Notes: a model not told the origin generated them from the letters alone. DNA of 64,000 bases from Ruminococcus sp. (GCA_015066935.1 SVNK01000001.1:62001-126000); one strand, 5' to 3'. Positions 8,647-16,147 are shown, counted from the stretch's first letter. Numbers and translations are program-made.

Positions 8647-8956
8647 AGGATACATTTATAAGGGAAACGACCATATAGAAATATTATATGTATTTATCGG
8701 GTGAAACCTTTCTGAGGAAAGGTTCTCCCCCGAACCCCCTTCCAAAGACTTTTAATACAAATTTCAGCCCTATAGGGTATGTATATCTTGGTAAACCGTG
8801 CGGTTTTAACATCTTGGATATACCCTATAGGGCTGAAATTTCATACTGAAAGTTTTAGGAAAGGAGTTTGAGGAACAACCCTTTTTCAAAAGGGTTTTCC
8901 TCAATAATTAACGTATATACTTCTGTATGGGCATTATCCTAATGAATGTATCCTTT
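8647..8956. repeat. 310-bp palindromic element, copy 1 (MITE-like or structured RNA)
   Basis: The whole element is an imperfect inverted repeat. The ends AAGGATACATT (8647 on) and AATGTATCCTT (to 8955) match, and similarity continues inward. Each arm has its own hairpin (AACCTTTCTGAGGAAAGGTT near 8704-8723; AACCCTTTTTCAAAAGGGTT near 8877-8896). The centre is a long stem, AAATTTCAGCCCTATAGGGTA with its complement (8759-8842), capped by AAACCG/CGGTTT. The second copy is at 55873. It fills the gap between the convergent HPr-like and NERD genes. No ORF or transposase is seen inside. Confidence 0.8.
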
Positions 8957-8971
8957 TTATTTTATGTAGAA

Positions 8972-9583
8972 TCAGTCCCAGTCCTTGCGGCTGAACTTGT
9001 GCAGGAGCTTTTTCAGCGGATTCCTTACACAGAGCTTCTGGAAATGGTGGAACAGAGCGTCCTGATTACAGTCATGCTGTGGGATTTTGTCGTAGAATTT
9101 CTTGAATTCATTTACGCTCATGCCGATTTTCGTGTCACGCTGAAGGGAATCGTCCGTAAAGACAACGGCTCCGTAGACGGGAGTATTTCCGAAACCGCCT
9201 TTTTTGAGGTGGTGGATTACGTTATCGATGTGGGTTTTATTCTGGAGTTCGGGGTTATAGAGCTTGTGCGTCTTTGTACCGATTTTGTGGACGAGATTCT
9301 TGCCGCTTCCCGAAATACTGCCTGAGATTCCCTTTGTCTCAACAACGAGTATTCCGAATCTTCCGAAAACGAGGTGGTCGATTTCGCAGGTCTTGTTGTA
9401 AAGAGGAAGGTAGACGTTGTTCATTATACGAACCTTATCTCCTTTGCTGACCTTGCGCAGAACTTTTGCCGTCTTTCTCTCGGCAGCCTTGCCCTTGCTG
9501 AAATACGAGCGCACGAGCTGAACTGCGATGAACACGGCGATAATGCCGATTACAATCAGAATAATAATTGTTTTTGTTTCCAT
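8972..9583 (-). CDS. Membrane-anchored NERD-domain protein
   Basis: 203 aa. An N-terminal membrane helix (about residues 5-25) is followed by a nuclease-related (NERD) domain (about 33-150), with the conserved DHLVFGRFGILVVETKG core and a Tyr/Lys-rich stretch after it. The C-terminal 50 residues are basic. NERD proteins are thought to act on nucleic acid, but most have no proven role. Divergent from the DUF378 gene (128-base gap). The palindromic element starts 16 bases past its stop. Confidence 0.85.
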   Translation of the reverse strand: METKTIIILIVIGIIAVFIAVQLVRSYFSKGKAAERKTAKVLRKVSKGDKVRIMNNVYLPLYNKTCEIDHLVFGRFGILVVETKGISGSISGSGKNLVHKIGTKTHKLYNPELQNKTHIDNVIHHLKKGGFGNTPVYGAVVFTDDSLQRDTKIGMSVNEFKKFYDKIPQHDCNQDALFHHFQKLCVRNPLKKLLHKFSRKDWD

Positions 9584-9633
9584 AAATTTCTCCCGTAAAA
9601 ATGTATATTTCAGACTGATACTGCAATAATATA

Positions 9634-9685
9634 GATAACGCTTAATGCTTCATAACGGAAAACGTGAAGCGTTGGGAGCGTTATC
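9634..9685 (+). other. Stem-loop in the DUF378 leader
   Basis: GATAACGCT (9634-9642) pairs with AGCGTTATC (9677-9685), with an inner hairpin GCTTCA...TGAAGC. It ends 25 bases before the start codon and just ahead of a GAGAGGTG ribosome site. It could affect mRNA stability or translation; nothing ties it to a known regulator. Confidence 0.55.
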
Positions 9686-9710
9686 ATCATAACAGAGAGG
9701 TGTTCTCAAT

Positions 9711-9932
9711 ATGTGGGACAAGCTTGCACTTATTCTTCTCATTATCGGAGGAATAAACTGGGGACTTGTCGGGATATTTGAGTTTGATATGGTTGCGTGG
9801 CTCTTTGGCGGAGCTGCAAGCCTCATCAGCCGAACAATCTACATTCTTGTAGCGATTTCTGCTGTATGGTGCATATCACTTCTTTTCAGAAGAGACGACG
9901 AGCTTGCATTCAGCTCAGACTCAAACCGATAA
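9711..9932 (+). CDS. DUF378 family membrane protein
   Basis: 73 aa with two membrane segments (about residues 5-28 and 40-60). The GGINWGLVG signature near the start and the small size are typical of DUF378 (YuzA-like) proteins, whose function is unknown. GAGAGGTG lies before ATG 9711. It is a single gene between divergent NERD and convergent rpsR. An imperfect hairpin with CCGACCTC/GGGGTCGG (about 9950-9982) may be its terminator. Confidence 0.85.
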   Translation: MWDKLALILLIIGGINWGLVGIFEFDMVAWLFGGAASLISRTIYILVAISAVWCISLLFRRDDELAFSSDSNR

Positions 9933-10001
9933 GCTTTAAACGACAATTGCCGACCTCAGCAAAAAAAGACGAAGGGGTCGGTATTTTGCCGTATACAGAA
10001 A

Positions 10002-10024
10002 AGGGAGGCAAAAAGCCTCCCTGA
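10002..10024 (-). terminator. Terminator of the rpsF-ssb-rpsR operon
   Basis: AGGGAGGC and GCCTCCCT pair around AAAAA, eight bases past the rpsR stop; the minus-strand transcript continues into U-rich sequence. Confidence 0.85.
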
Positions 10025-10031
10025 TTTTTTA

Positions 10032-10274
10032 TTAGTCGCTTACGTAAGGAAGCAGAGCGATGTGTCTTGCTCTCTTGATAGCAACTGTGAGCTCACGCTG
10101 ATGGAAAGCGCAAGTACCTGTAACACGTCTTGGAAGAATCTTAGCTCTTTCAGTCATGCACTTTCTGAGCTTAGCGAGATCCTTGTAATCAATTCTCTCG
10201 ATTCTGTCAGCACAGAACATACAAACCTTCTTGCGAGGCTTCTTCGAGGGACGGGAATTTCTTTCCTTTTCCAT
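10032..10274 (-). CDS. rpsR: 30S ribosomal protein S18
   Basis: 80 aa. Binds S6 on the platform of the small subunit. CMFC near residue 20 and GTCAFH near 54 give the zinc-type (C+) form. [10 protein letters not shown] at the C-terminus is a family hallmark. ATG 10274 is preceded by AGGAGG; an in-frame codon 18 bases upstream lacks this. It is the last gene of rpsF-ssb-rpsR. Confidence 0.97.
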   Translation of the reverse strand: MEKERNSRPSKKPRKKVCMFCADRIERIDYKDLAKLRKCMTERAKILPRRVTGTCAFHQRELTVAIKRARHIALLPYVSD

Positions 10275-10310
10275 GACTTTTCCTCCTATCAATATAAAGT
10301 AACGTTAAGC

Positions 10311-10799
10311 TTAGAACGGAACGTCGCCGTCGCTGAGGATTTCTTCAAAATCGCTCAGATTGCCATAGGACATACTGTCATTATTCTGTGCGGGCTGCTG
10401 TGGAGCTGCCTGCTGAGGAGTCTGATAGTTATTCTGGGGTGCAGAGTAACCCGAACCGCCTGTACCCGATTCCTTCTTTGAGCCTGTGAACTCTACGTTA
10501 TCAACAAAAACCTCTGTTCTGTAATGTGTAACATCGGCGTGGTTTCTGTCCTGATAGCTGCTTGTTCTGAGGCTTCCCTCAACGCATATCATGCTGCCCT
10601 TATTGAAATAACGGCTTACAAATTCAGCAGTCTGACGCCATGCAACGCAGTTGATAAAATCAGCCTGTCTTTCACCTGTGTTTTTATCGGCGAAACTTCT
10701 GTTTACCGCAACGGTGAATCTGCATGAAGCGATGCCGCTCTGTGTCTGTCTGAGTTCGGGGTCGGCAGTAAGTCTGCCCATTAAGATAACCTTATTCAT
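10311..10799 (-). CDS. ssb: Single-stranded DNA-binding protein
   Basis: 162 aa. An N-terminal OB fold (about residues 1-108; MNKVILMGRLTADPELR at the start) is followed by a Gly/Gln/Asn-rich linker with QQAAPQQPAQNN. The acidic tip DGDVPF is the partner-recruiting tail of replication SSBs. It sits between rpsF and rpsR as in most Firmicutes. Confidence 0.97.
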   Translation of the reverse strand: MNKVILMGRLTADPELRQTQSGIASCRFTVAVNRSFADKNTGERQADFINCVAWRQTAEFVSRYFNKGSMICVEGSLRTSSYQDRNHADVTHYRTEVFVDNVEFTGSKKESGTGGSGYSAPQNNYQTPQQAAPQQPAQNNDSMSYGNLSDFEEILSDGDVPF

Positions 10800-10827
10800 C
10801 TGACATTCTCCTCTCTGTTAATGAAGC

Positions 10828-11127
10828 TTATTCCTCGACAACAGTTACGAGTGAACGAAGAATACCGTCTGCAAGGTTGAGACGTCTTGAAAGATCTGCG
10901 GGGTAATCGGGAGCTGACTGGAATGTATAAATTACATAGTAGCCCTCTGTCTCGTCCTCGATGGGATATGCAAGCTTACGCTTACCCCAATCCTCGTTGA
11001 CTTCAACAGCTTCAGCGTGTCTCTCGATTCTTGCCTTGAACTTCTCGATGAGAGCCTTCATGGGTTCCTCGCCGTTCTTGAGGCTGAAAATAACCATTAC
11101 TTCATACTTAGCGGATACCTTTGCCAT
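10828..11127 (-). CDS. rpsF: 30S ribosomal protein S6
   Basis: 99 aa. ATG 11127 follows AGGAGGTG. The alpha/beta core with YEVMVIF at the start and GKRKLAYPIEDETEGYYV in the middle is typical of S6. It forms a dimer with S18, whose gene ends the operon. The upstream hairpin at 11143-11176 may be a feedback site for that dimer. Confidence 0.97.
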   Translation of the reverse strand: MAKVSAKYEVMVIFSLKNGEEPMKALIEKFKARIERHAEAVEVNEDWGKRKLAYPIEDETEGYYVIYTFQSAPDYPADLSRRLNLADGILRSLVTVVEE

Positions 11128-11142
11128 TTCTGTACACCTCCT

Positions 11143-11176
11143 TCTGGATTCTGCCTGCAACTTGCGGCAGGCAAGG
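11143..11176 (-). promoter_or_regulatory. Candidate S6:S18-binding leader hairpin
   Basis: In the rpsF leader, TGCCTGC pairs with GCAGGCA around CGCAAGTT, placing a CCG next to the loop just before the ribosome site. Known S6:S18 autoregulatory leaders carry a conserved CCG in a similar stem-loop in this position. The call rests on position and that motif, not on a covariance search. Confidence 0.5.
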
Positions 11177-11207
11177 ATAACTGTATCATATCACATGATA
11201 CTTGAAT

Positions 11208-11236
11208 ATTATACCACATCTCCCGAAGCTTGTCAA
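11208..11236 (-). promoter_or_regulatory. Promoter of rpsF-ssb-rpsR
   Basis: On the minus strand TTGACA (11231-11236) and TATAAT (11208-11213) are 17 bases apart. The leader is about 75 nt and includes a perfect GTATCAT/ATGATAC hairpin and the S6:S18-like hairpin. Confidence 0.9.
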
Positions 11237-11324
11237 GAGCCGTTTTAATTAAAAAGCAGCGGATTTACCTGCTGTTTTTTGATTATTGTGACAGCTTTCC
11301 GCATAATATTTACTGTACAGACTA

Positions 11325-11353
11325 TTGCGGAAACGTCAGTGATGTGGTATAAT
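11325..11353 (+). promoter_or_regulatory. Promoter of mntP
   Basis: TTGCGG at 11325-11330 and TATAAT at 11348-11353, spacer 17. The start codon is only 19 bases past the -10 box, so the leader is too short for a manganese riboswitch. A hairpin with CAGCAGG/CCGCTGC at about 11255-11275 sits just upstream. Confidence 0.7.
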
Positions 11354-11371
11354 TGTACGGGAGGTTTTATT

Positions 11372-11941
11372 ATGGGAATTATTGAACTTTTGGCACTTGC
11401 TGTCGGACTGAGCATGGACGCATTTGCGGTCTCGGTCTGCAAGGGCTTATCGTGTAAAAAGGCGAGTTTTTCGGGCATGGCAAAATGCGGAGTCTGGTTC
11501 GGAGGATTTCAGGGACTCATGCCGCTTATCGGCTTCTTTCTCGGAACGCTGTTTGCCGACGCCATTGTTGCGGTTGACCACTGGATAGCATTTGTGCTTC
11601 TTGCTTTTATCGGCGGAAATATGCTGAGGGAGGCGTTTGCCTGTGATGACGACGACTCCGACAAAAACGCCGATTTCTCCGTGAAAACGATGTTCACTAT
11701 GGCTGTCGCAACGTCTATCGACGCTCTTGCGGTTGGAATTTCACTCGCAATGGCAGGCGGAGTAAATATCTGGGCAGCGGTCGGACTTATTGCTGTTGTT
11801 ACGTGTATTCTGTCGGCACTCGGAGTTAAAATCGGCAGCGTATTCGGTGACAGATTCGAAAAAAAGGCTCAGATTGCAGGCGGTGTCATACTTATTATTC
11901 TCGGACTGAAAATACTCCTTGAACATCTTGGCGTATTATGA
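11372..11941 (+). CDS. mntP: Manganese efflux pump MntP
   Basis: 189 aa with six predicted membrane segments. The two halves each carry the signature Asp motif: GLSMDAFAVS (about residues 12-21) and TSIDALAVGIS near residue 115. MntP exports Mn(II). The start at 11372 follows GGGAGG; in-frame codons upstream would lie in the promoter. It is a single gene, convergent with tyrS. Confidence 0.93.
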   Translation: MGIIELLALAVGLSMDAFAVSVCKGLSCKKASFSGMAKCGVWFGGFQGLMPLIGFFLGTLFADAIVAVDHWIAFVLLAFIGGNMLREAFACDDDDSDKNADFSVKTMFTMAVATSIDALAVGISLAMAGGVNIWAAVGLIAVVTCILSALGVKIGSVFGDRFEKKAQIAGGVILIILGLKILLEHLGVL

Positions 11942-11944
11942 AAA

Positions 11945-11968
11945 ACAGCTTCCCATGTGGGAAGCTGT
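11945..11968 (+). terminator. Hairpin at the end of mntP
   Basis: ACAGCTTCCCA and TGGGAAGCTGT form a perfect 11-bp stem with a TG turn directly after the stop codon. There is no strong T run, so termination efficiency is uncertain. Confidence 0.6.
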
Positions 11969-12003
11969 CAGATTGCCGATAAACATCATTTTAATAAAAA
12001 CAA

Positions 12004-12064
12004 GGGACGACCGATGGTCGTCCCTACATTTATACACGCAAAACAGCCCGATTTCAGGGATGTC
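12004..12064. repeat. Dispersed palindrome, GGACGACC family
   Basis: GGGACGACC GAT GGTCGTCCC (12004-12024) is a perfect palindrome followed by TACATTTATACACGCAAAA, the same linker as at 571 and 2873. The right half has decayed into the tyrS 3' end. It lies between convergent mntP and tyrS. Confidence 0.75.
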
Positions 12065-12066
12065 TC

Positions 12067-13284
12067 TTACTTGACAACAACCTTCTTGAATGCCTTCTTG
12101 CCCTTACGGACAATAACGTCGCCCTCAAGCTTGATCTGAGCCTTGCCGTCAGTCATTTTCTCGTCATTTACAGTGATTCCGCCCTGCTGAACAAGACGTC
12201 TTGCCTCTGAAACTGACGGAGCAAGTCCTGCTTTTACAACGAGTGTAAGAAGTCCGATTGTACCGTCTTTAAGGTCAGCCGAATCAATCTCCACTGTAGG
12301 CATATTCTCGTCATTACCGCTTCCGCCGAAGAGTGCCTTAGCCGCAGCCTTTGCCTTTTCAGCTTCTTCCTCTCCGTGAACAAGCTTGGTAAGCTCGTAA
12401 GCGAGAAGCTCCTTAGCAGCGTTGAACTGTGCACCTTCCATAGTCTTTTCCATTTCCTCAATCTGCTCAACGGGAACAAATGTCAGCATCTTCAGACACT
12501 TGATAACGTCGGCATCGGCAACATTTCTCCAGTACTGGAAGAACTCATAGGGAGTGGTCTTTTCAGGGTCGAGCCATACCGCACCCTTTTCGGTCTTACC
12601 CATTTTCTTTCCTTCGGAGTTGAGGAGAAGTGTGATTGTCATGGCGTAAGCGTCCTTACCGAGCTTGCGGCGGATAAGCTCTGTACCACCAAGCATATTT
12701 GCCCACTGGTCGTCGCCGCCGAACTGCATATTACAGCCGTACTTCAGGAAAAGTTCCATAAAGTCGTAGCTCTGCATAATCATGTAGTTGAATTCAAGGA
12801 ATGTAAGTCCACGCTCCATACGCTGCTTGTAGCACTCGTGGCTGAGCATACGGTTTACGCTGAAACATGCTCCGACATCACGCAGAAGCTCGATATAATT
12901 GAGGTTCATAAGCCAGTCAGCATTGTTTACGACAATAGCCTTGTCCTCTGAGAAGTCAATAAAACGACTCATCTGCTTCTTGAAGCAGTCAACATTATGC
13001 TGGATTGTCTCGGGAGTCATCATCTTACGCATATCGGTCTTGCCGGATGGGTCGCCAATCATGGCTGTACCGCCGCCGATGAGGACGATTGGCTTGTTGC
13101 CTGCCATCTGGAGACGCTTCATAAGACAGAGTGCCATGAAGTGTCCTACGTGGAGGGAGTCTGCTGTCGGGTCGAAACCAATATAGAATGTTGCCTTTCC
13201 TGCGTTTACAAGCTCCTCGATTTCCTTTTCGTCGGTCAGCTGTGCAAGCAGACCTCTGCGTCTGAGTTCTTCAAAAGTTGTCAT
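12067..13284 (-). CDS. tyrS: Tyrosine--tRNA ligase
   Basis: 405 aa class I synthetase. The HIGH-like motif is HVGH (residues 45-48), the KMSKS-like motif is KMGKT (227-231), and an S4 RNA-binding domain occupies about 340-400 ([15 protein letters not shown]). [12 protein letters not shown] is typical of TyrRS. AAAGGAG precedes ATG 13284. No T-box lies directly upstream; the gap holds a GNAT remnant. A T-box is found at 14879-15115, ahead of two co-directional genes, and may control tyrS as the distal gene. Confidence 0.96.
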   Translation of the reverse strand: MTTFEELRRRGLLAQLTDEKEIEELVNAGKATFYIGFDPTADSLHVGHFMALCLMKRLQMAGNKPIVLIGGGTAMIGDPSGKTDMRKMMTPETIQHNVDCFKKQMSRFIDFSEDKAIVVNNADWLMNLNYIELLRDVGACFSVNRMLSHECYKQRMERGLTFLEFNYMIMQSYDFMELFLKYGCNMQFGGDDQWANMLGGTELIRRKLGKDAYAMTITLLLNSEGKKMGKTEKGAVWLDPEKTTPYEFFQYWRNVADADVIKCLKMLTFVPVEQIEEMEKTMEGAQFNAAKELLAYELTKLVHGEEEAEKAKAAAKALFGGSGNDENMPTVEIDSADLKDGTIGLLTLVVKAGLAPSVSEARRLVQQGGITVNDEKMTDGKAQIKLEGDVIVRKGKKAFKKVVVK

Positions 13285-13298
13285 ATTTTTATTCTCCT

Positions 13299-13490
13299 TT
13301 ATATTATTTTCATTACCATTTTATATGTGCGTGGAACAAATCCCATTTCTGAGTTAAAGTCAACTGCGTCATGGTTTTCGCACCACACTCCAAGCTCAAC
13401 CGACTGACAATCATTTTCAGCGGCAGGCTTTTTATATAAGTTATAAGCTTTGTCCCTGTGCCTTTTCTTAATTTAAATTGAAAGTGCAAC
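13299..13490 (-). pseudogene. GNAT acetyltransferase remnant (frameshifted)
   Basis: The minus strand between the radical SAM gene and tyrS encodes pieces of a GNAT protein in two frames. First comes KGTGTKLI (the acetyl-CoA P-loop, RK-G-x-G-T), then after a frame change near 13435 AAENDCQSVELGVW and [14 protein letters not shown], ending at TAA (13299-13301). The second part matches the usual C-terminal beta strands of GNATs. The N-terminal half is gone. The tyrS ribosome site lies just beyond its stop. Confidence 0.65.
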
Positions 13491-13555
13491 ATAAGCGATG
13501 AAATCTTTTGCAGATTTCACGGATATCACCGCCTTTCATGAAGTTTTAATTTATC

Positions 13556-14443
13556 TCAGAAAAACGAAAGCTGCATATCTCCATAGCCCATTTTATAGGC
13601 GGAAATAATGCTTTTCATATTATAAAGTATACCGTATCTGTCACAGTCCTCAGTGAATACTTTCCAAAGCTTTTTCACATTCGGACTGACACATTCGTAC
13701 CTGTCGCCGTAGTGGTTGACGTACTTCTGTCTGAGGTTGCTGTCCGGGAACCGCTTGTCCAGTTCGCTGAGGAAATGCTCACGCTGATTTGTCCGCAGAG
13801 TCACTCCGAAAAAAGGATAAATACACCGCACTCCGCATTGGTGTGCAGTACGGACAATGCTTCTGATATTTTCGATGCTGTCCTCAATAAAGGGGAGGAC
13901 AGGCATAAGAGTTATCCCTGTGAAAAGTCCGCTGTCAGCCATTTTCGCAAGAGCTTCAAAACGTTCCGAAGCAACAGAAACATTTGGTTCGATTATGCGG
14001 CACAAATCGTCGTCAGCCGTAGTAATTGTCATTTTGCAAAGTACAGGAGAGTTTTCAGTGATTTCCCTGTATACGTCAATATCACGTGTTATGAGGTCGC
14101 TTTTTGTGATTACCGTGATACCAAAACCGTAAGCCGAAATAAGCTCCAGAGCATGACGTGTGAGGAGTTCTGTCTTTTCAAAGGGATTGTAGGGGTCGCT
14201 CATTGCTCCCGTTCCGATAATCCCCGAACGTACCTTTCTCCGAAGCTCGTCACGCAGTATCTCAAGGGCATTTTCCTTTGCGTGGACTGTATCAAAATCC
14301 ACGACATGATAACATTCCGAACGGCTGTCGCAGTATATGCACCCGTGACAGCACCCACGATACAGATTCATGTTGTAGTCGTTTCCGAACCAGTCAGAGC
14401 TTTTATTCTTTTGCAGGATGGTCTTTGCAGGTACAGTTTTCAT
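13556..14443 (-). CDS. SPL-family radical SAM protein
   Basis: 295 aa. The radical SAM cysteines are C31, C35 and C38 (CCHGCIYC). GTGAMSDPYNPFE and the following TIM-barrel strands match the spore photoproduct lyase-like branch, which includes many non-lyase proteins. It is shorter than true SplB (about 340 aa). Its start overlaps the previous gene's stop (ATGA, 14440-14443), so the two are coupled. The substrate is unknown. Confidence 0.88.
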   Translation of the reverse strand: MKTVPAKTILQKNKSSDWFGNDYNMNLYRGCCHGCIYCDSRSECYHVVDFDTVHAKENALEILRDELRRKVRSGIIGTGAMSDPYNPFEKTELLTRHALELISAYGFGITVITKSDLITRDIDVYREITENSPVLCKMTITTADDDLCRIIEPNVSVASERFEALAKMADSGLFTGITLMPVLPFIEDSIENIRSIVRTAHQCGVRCIYPFFGVTLRTNQREHFLSELDKRFPDSNLRQKYVNHYGDRYECVSPNVKKLWKVFTEDCDRYGILYNMKSIISAYKMGYGDMQLSFF

Positions 14444-14862
14444 AAATTCACCGCTTTAAAGAGTGCTTTTTCATCGCCGAGAATATTCAGATGTCTGCGG
14501 TAACGCTTTGGAATATTAATCCCCACAAGATAGCCCATAGAGTGCAGAAATTCCGAAATAACAGAAAACCCGTCCTTATAAAAGGATTCAATGCGTTTAT
14601 CCTTAAAAGTGATATTCTTATAATCGGGTGGACATACAAATGTCCAGTCCGCACCGCTTTTATCGAAAACAATACGGAAATACCTGTCAATACCGGAGTC
14701 GCTCAGACCTGCCTTTGAAAGCAGGATATGATGCTCAACAGCTTCGTCAATGTGGCTCACGATTGCGAATTTTCCGTCAAATGAGATTACAGCCAGAAGT
14801 GGTTCGTCTGCCGAAACAGCTCTGTTCACACTGTTATTGTCGGGGAATTTCCTTATTTCCAT
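14440..14862 (-). CDS. Hypothetical protein coupled to the radical SAM gene (140 aa)
   Basis: A soluble protein without membrane segments. It has an alternating beta-rich first half (LLAVISFDGKFAIVSHID) and a Lys/Tyr-rich second half. It is the first gene after the T-box leader and overlaps the radical SAM gene by four bases. I do not recognise the family. The context suggests a partner or accessory of the radical SAM protein. Confidence 0.75.
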   Translation of the reverse strand: MEIRKFPDNNSVNRAVSADEPLLAVISFDGKFAIVSHIDEAVEHHILLSKAGLSDSGIDRYFRIVFDKSGADWTFVCPPDYKNITFKDKRIESFYKDGFSVISEFLHSMGYLVGINIPKRYRRHLNILGDEKALFKAVNL

Positions 14863-14878
14863 AAAGCCTCCATAAATT

Positions 14879-15115
14879 CAAAAATCCCCGTACAGCACAT
14901 CGTACTGTACGAGGACGAAATTACTCGTGGTACCACCTCGTTTTATCGGGAGCTACTCTCTCCGACCTTGAAAGCGTTAACGGACTTACCCGTCCATGCC
15001 TACTCGTTTTCAGCACGGCAACTCCCGAATGTAATTCCAAGTGAAGGCAGTCTTTCTCACACCAACCGAAAGCTCTCTGTACAGCCGTTTCTCACAGGTT
15101 TAATTCGTTCACAGT
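14879..15115 (-). promoter_or_regulatory. T-box leader, probably tyrosine-responsive
   Basis: The minus strand carries a full T-box. The Stem I base is ACGGC/GCCGT, with AGAGAG and a GGTTGGTGTGA apical loop. The specifier region is GGAATTACATTCGGGAG. The T-box sequence AACGAGGTGGTACCACGAG is at 14924-14942. A terminator follows (CGTACAG...CTGTACGGGG then ATTTTTG, 14879-14914). The best codon reading is TAC (Tyr), followed by the usual purine; TTA (Leu) cannot be ruled out by eye. The next gene is the 140-aa hypothetical; tyrS is third in line. Confidence 0.88.
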
Positions 15116-15122
15116 TTTCTTT

Positions 15123-15151
15123 ATCATATCACACATTCGTCCGATTGTCAA
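15123..15151 (-). promoter_or_regulatory. Promoter of the T-box unit
   Basis: Minus-strand TTGACA (15146-15151) and TATGAT (15123-15128), spacer 17. Transcription would begin near 15116, at the start of the T-box. Confidence 0.88.
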
Positions 15152-15191
15152 GTCTTATTATTGTTAAAATATAAAATTATACGTACTCCCC

Positions 15192-15220
15192 TTGACATAC
15201 ACGCCGTTTTAGTGTATAAT
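15192..15220 (+). promoter_or_regulatory. Promoter of tRNA-Thr
   Basis: TTGACA (15192-15197) and TATAAT (15215-15220), spacer 17. The tRNA starts 13 bases after the -10 box. Confidence 0.9.
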
Positions 15221-15232
15221 ATTTATGTTATT

Positions 15233-15308
15233 GCTGATGTGGCACAGTCGGTAGCGCAACGCCTTGGTAAGGCGTAGGTCGTCGGTTCAAGTCCGATCAT
15301 CAGCTCCA
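15233..15308 (+). tRNA. tRNA-Thr(GGT)
   Basis: 76 nt including CCA. The acceptor GCTGATG pairs with CATCAGC. The anticodon stem ACGCC/GGCGT encloses loop TTGGTAA, giving GGT (reads ACC/ACT). The T arm has GTTCAAG. It is a single-gene unit with its own promoter and terminator. Confidence 0.96.
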
Positions 15309-15324
15309 TACTTTTGGACGCAAA

Positions 15325-15365
15325 ACAGGCACATTCTCGGTTTCGGGAGTGTGCTTGTTTTTTTA
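15325..15365 (+). terminator. Terminator of tRNA-Thr
   Basis: GGCACATTCTCG pairs (with G-T pairs) with CGGGAGTGTGCTTG, followed by TTTTTTTATT. Confidence 0.85.
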
Positions 15366-15390
15366 TTGTGTGCGGTTCATGAACGTGAAC

Positions 15391-15420
15391 AAAAAAGGAG
15401 CAGACCATTGTTTCTGCTCC
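15391..15420 (-). terminator. Terminator of the zeta-toxin-like gene
   Basis: GGAGCAGA (15397-15404) pairs with TCTGCTCC (15413-15420). On the minus strand the stem is followed by TTTTTT. Confidence 0.88.
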
Positions 15421-15426
15421 TTGTAA

Positions 15427-15990
15427 TTAATTTCTATTCAGGTAATCAGCAAGCTCGTTAATCCAATCCGGAACATAACCGCCTTTTGTAATAAGTGAAC
15501 CGTTCTTGTACTCCGCCTTCTCGGTGAAGCCGTTCTCATTGTCAAAAAAACGAACCTCGTTACAGTAAGGCAGAATCTTAGCCAAATCCTCAAATCGTTT
15601 GCTATAACGTCTTTCAACGTCCTGTGGAGCTATATTGTGTCCCCCCTTTTCAACACGGTTCTTTATACGCTTTATGCTTTCCTCAGAGGAACTTACACCA
15701 ACATAATATAAACGAATGAAATAGTCAAGTTCACGGGCTTTCTGAATAGTTTTCAGCGTGCGTACTCCTGAGAGAGTTGTTTCCTGTGTAAAGTTTATGC
15801 CCTTTTTAAGACAATCCTCAATCCGTTCAATTGCAAGTTTACCGCCCTTGATTCTGTCACCGTCCAGCTCAGCTGTAAGCTTATCGGTATCTATTATAAT
15901 ACCCAAATCAGTATTCTCAGCAGACAGCACCCCCGAAAGACTGCTTTTGCCTACGCCATTCACTCCACCGATTATTGTATATATTTTCAT
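15427..15990 (-). CDS. Zeta-toxin-like P-loop protein
   Basis: 187 aa. The start at 15990 follows AGGAGGAAG. Walker A GGVNGVGKSS is at residues 8-17. IIDTDKL and TQETTLSG follow, and SSEESIKRIKNRVEKGGHNI is the Arg-rich lid pattern of zeta-toxin/UDP-N-acetylglucosamine kinase-like proteins. True zeta toxins phosphorylate UDP-GlcNAc and pair with an epsilon antitoxin. No small partner gene is next to it, and the unit is single-gene. It may be a housekeeping kinase of the fold rather than a toxin. Confidence 0.75.
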   Translation of the reverse strand: MKIYTIIGGVNGVGKSSLSGVLSAENTDLGIIIDTDKLTAELDGDRIKGGKLAIERIEDCLKKGINFTQETTLSGVRTLKTIQKARELDYFIRLYYVGVSSSEESIKRIKNRVEKGGHNIAPQDVERRYSKRFEDLAKILPYCNEVRFFDNENGFTEKAEYKNGSLITKGGYVPDWINELADYLNRN

Positions 15991-16147
15991 ACTTCTTCCT
16001 CCTGACAATCAAGCAGCTCTGATTTACATATCTGCATAACCTGTTATTTTATTGTATCACAAAACAGCCGCTATTTCAAGTGTACATCTGCACAAATTCG
16101 TTTTCTGGAATTAATGTGTATACATTTATCGAAAAACCGCATAAACA

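Noticed and set aside
11254..11371. Manganese riboswitch upstream of mntP
   Set aside because: The mntP promoter leaves a leader of only about 12 nt, too short for a yybP-ykoY element.
12376..12951. Open frame of 191 codons antisense to tyrS
   Set aside because: Shadow of the TyrRS coding strand; Cys/His pattern arises from reverse-complement codons.
13306..13400. Short leader peptide (MTQLTLTQKW...) just before tyrS
   Set aside because: The GNAT reading in another frame explains the sequence better, and no Tyr-rich attenuator is present.
13712..14503. Open frame of 263 codons antisense to the radical SAM gene
   Set aside because: Complement of a clear radical SAM protein with the CxxxCxxC motif; it is a shadow.
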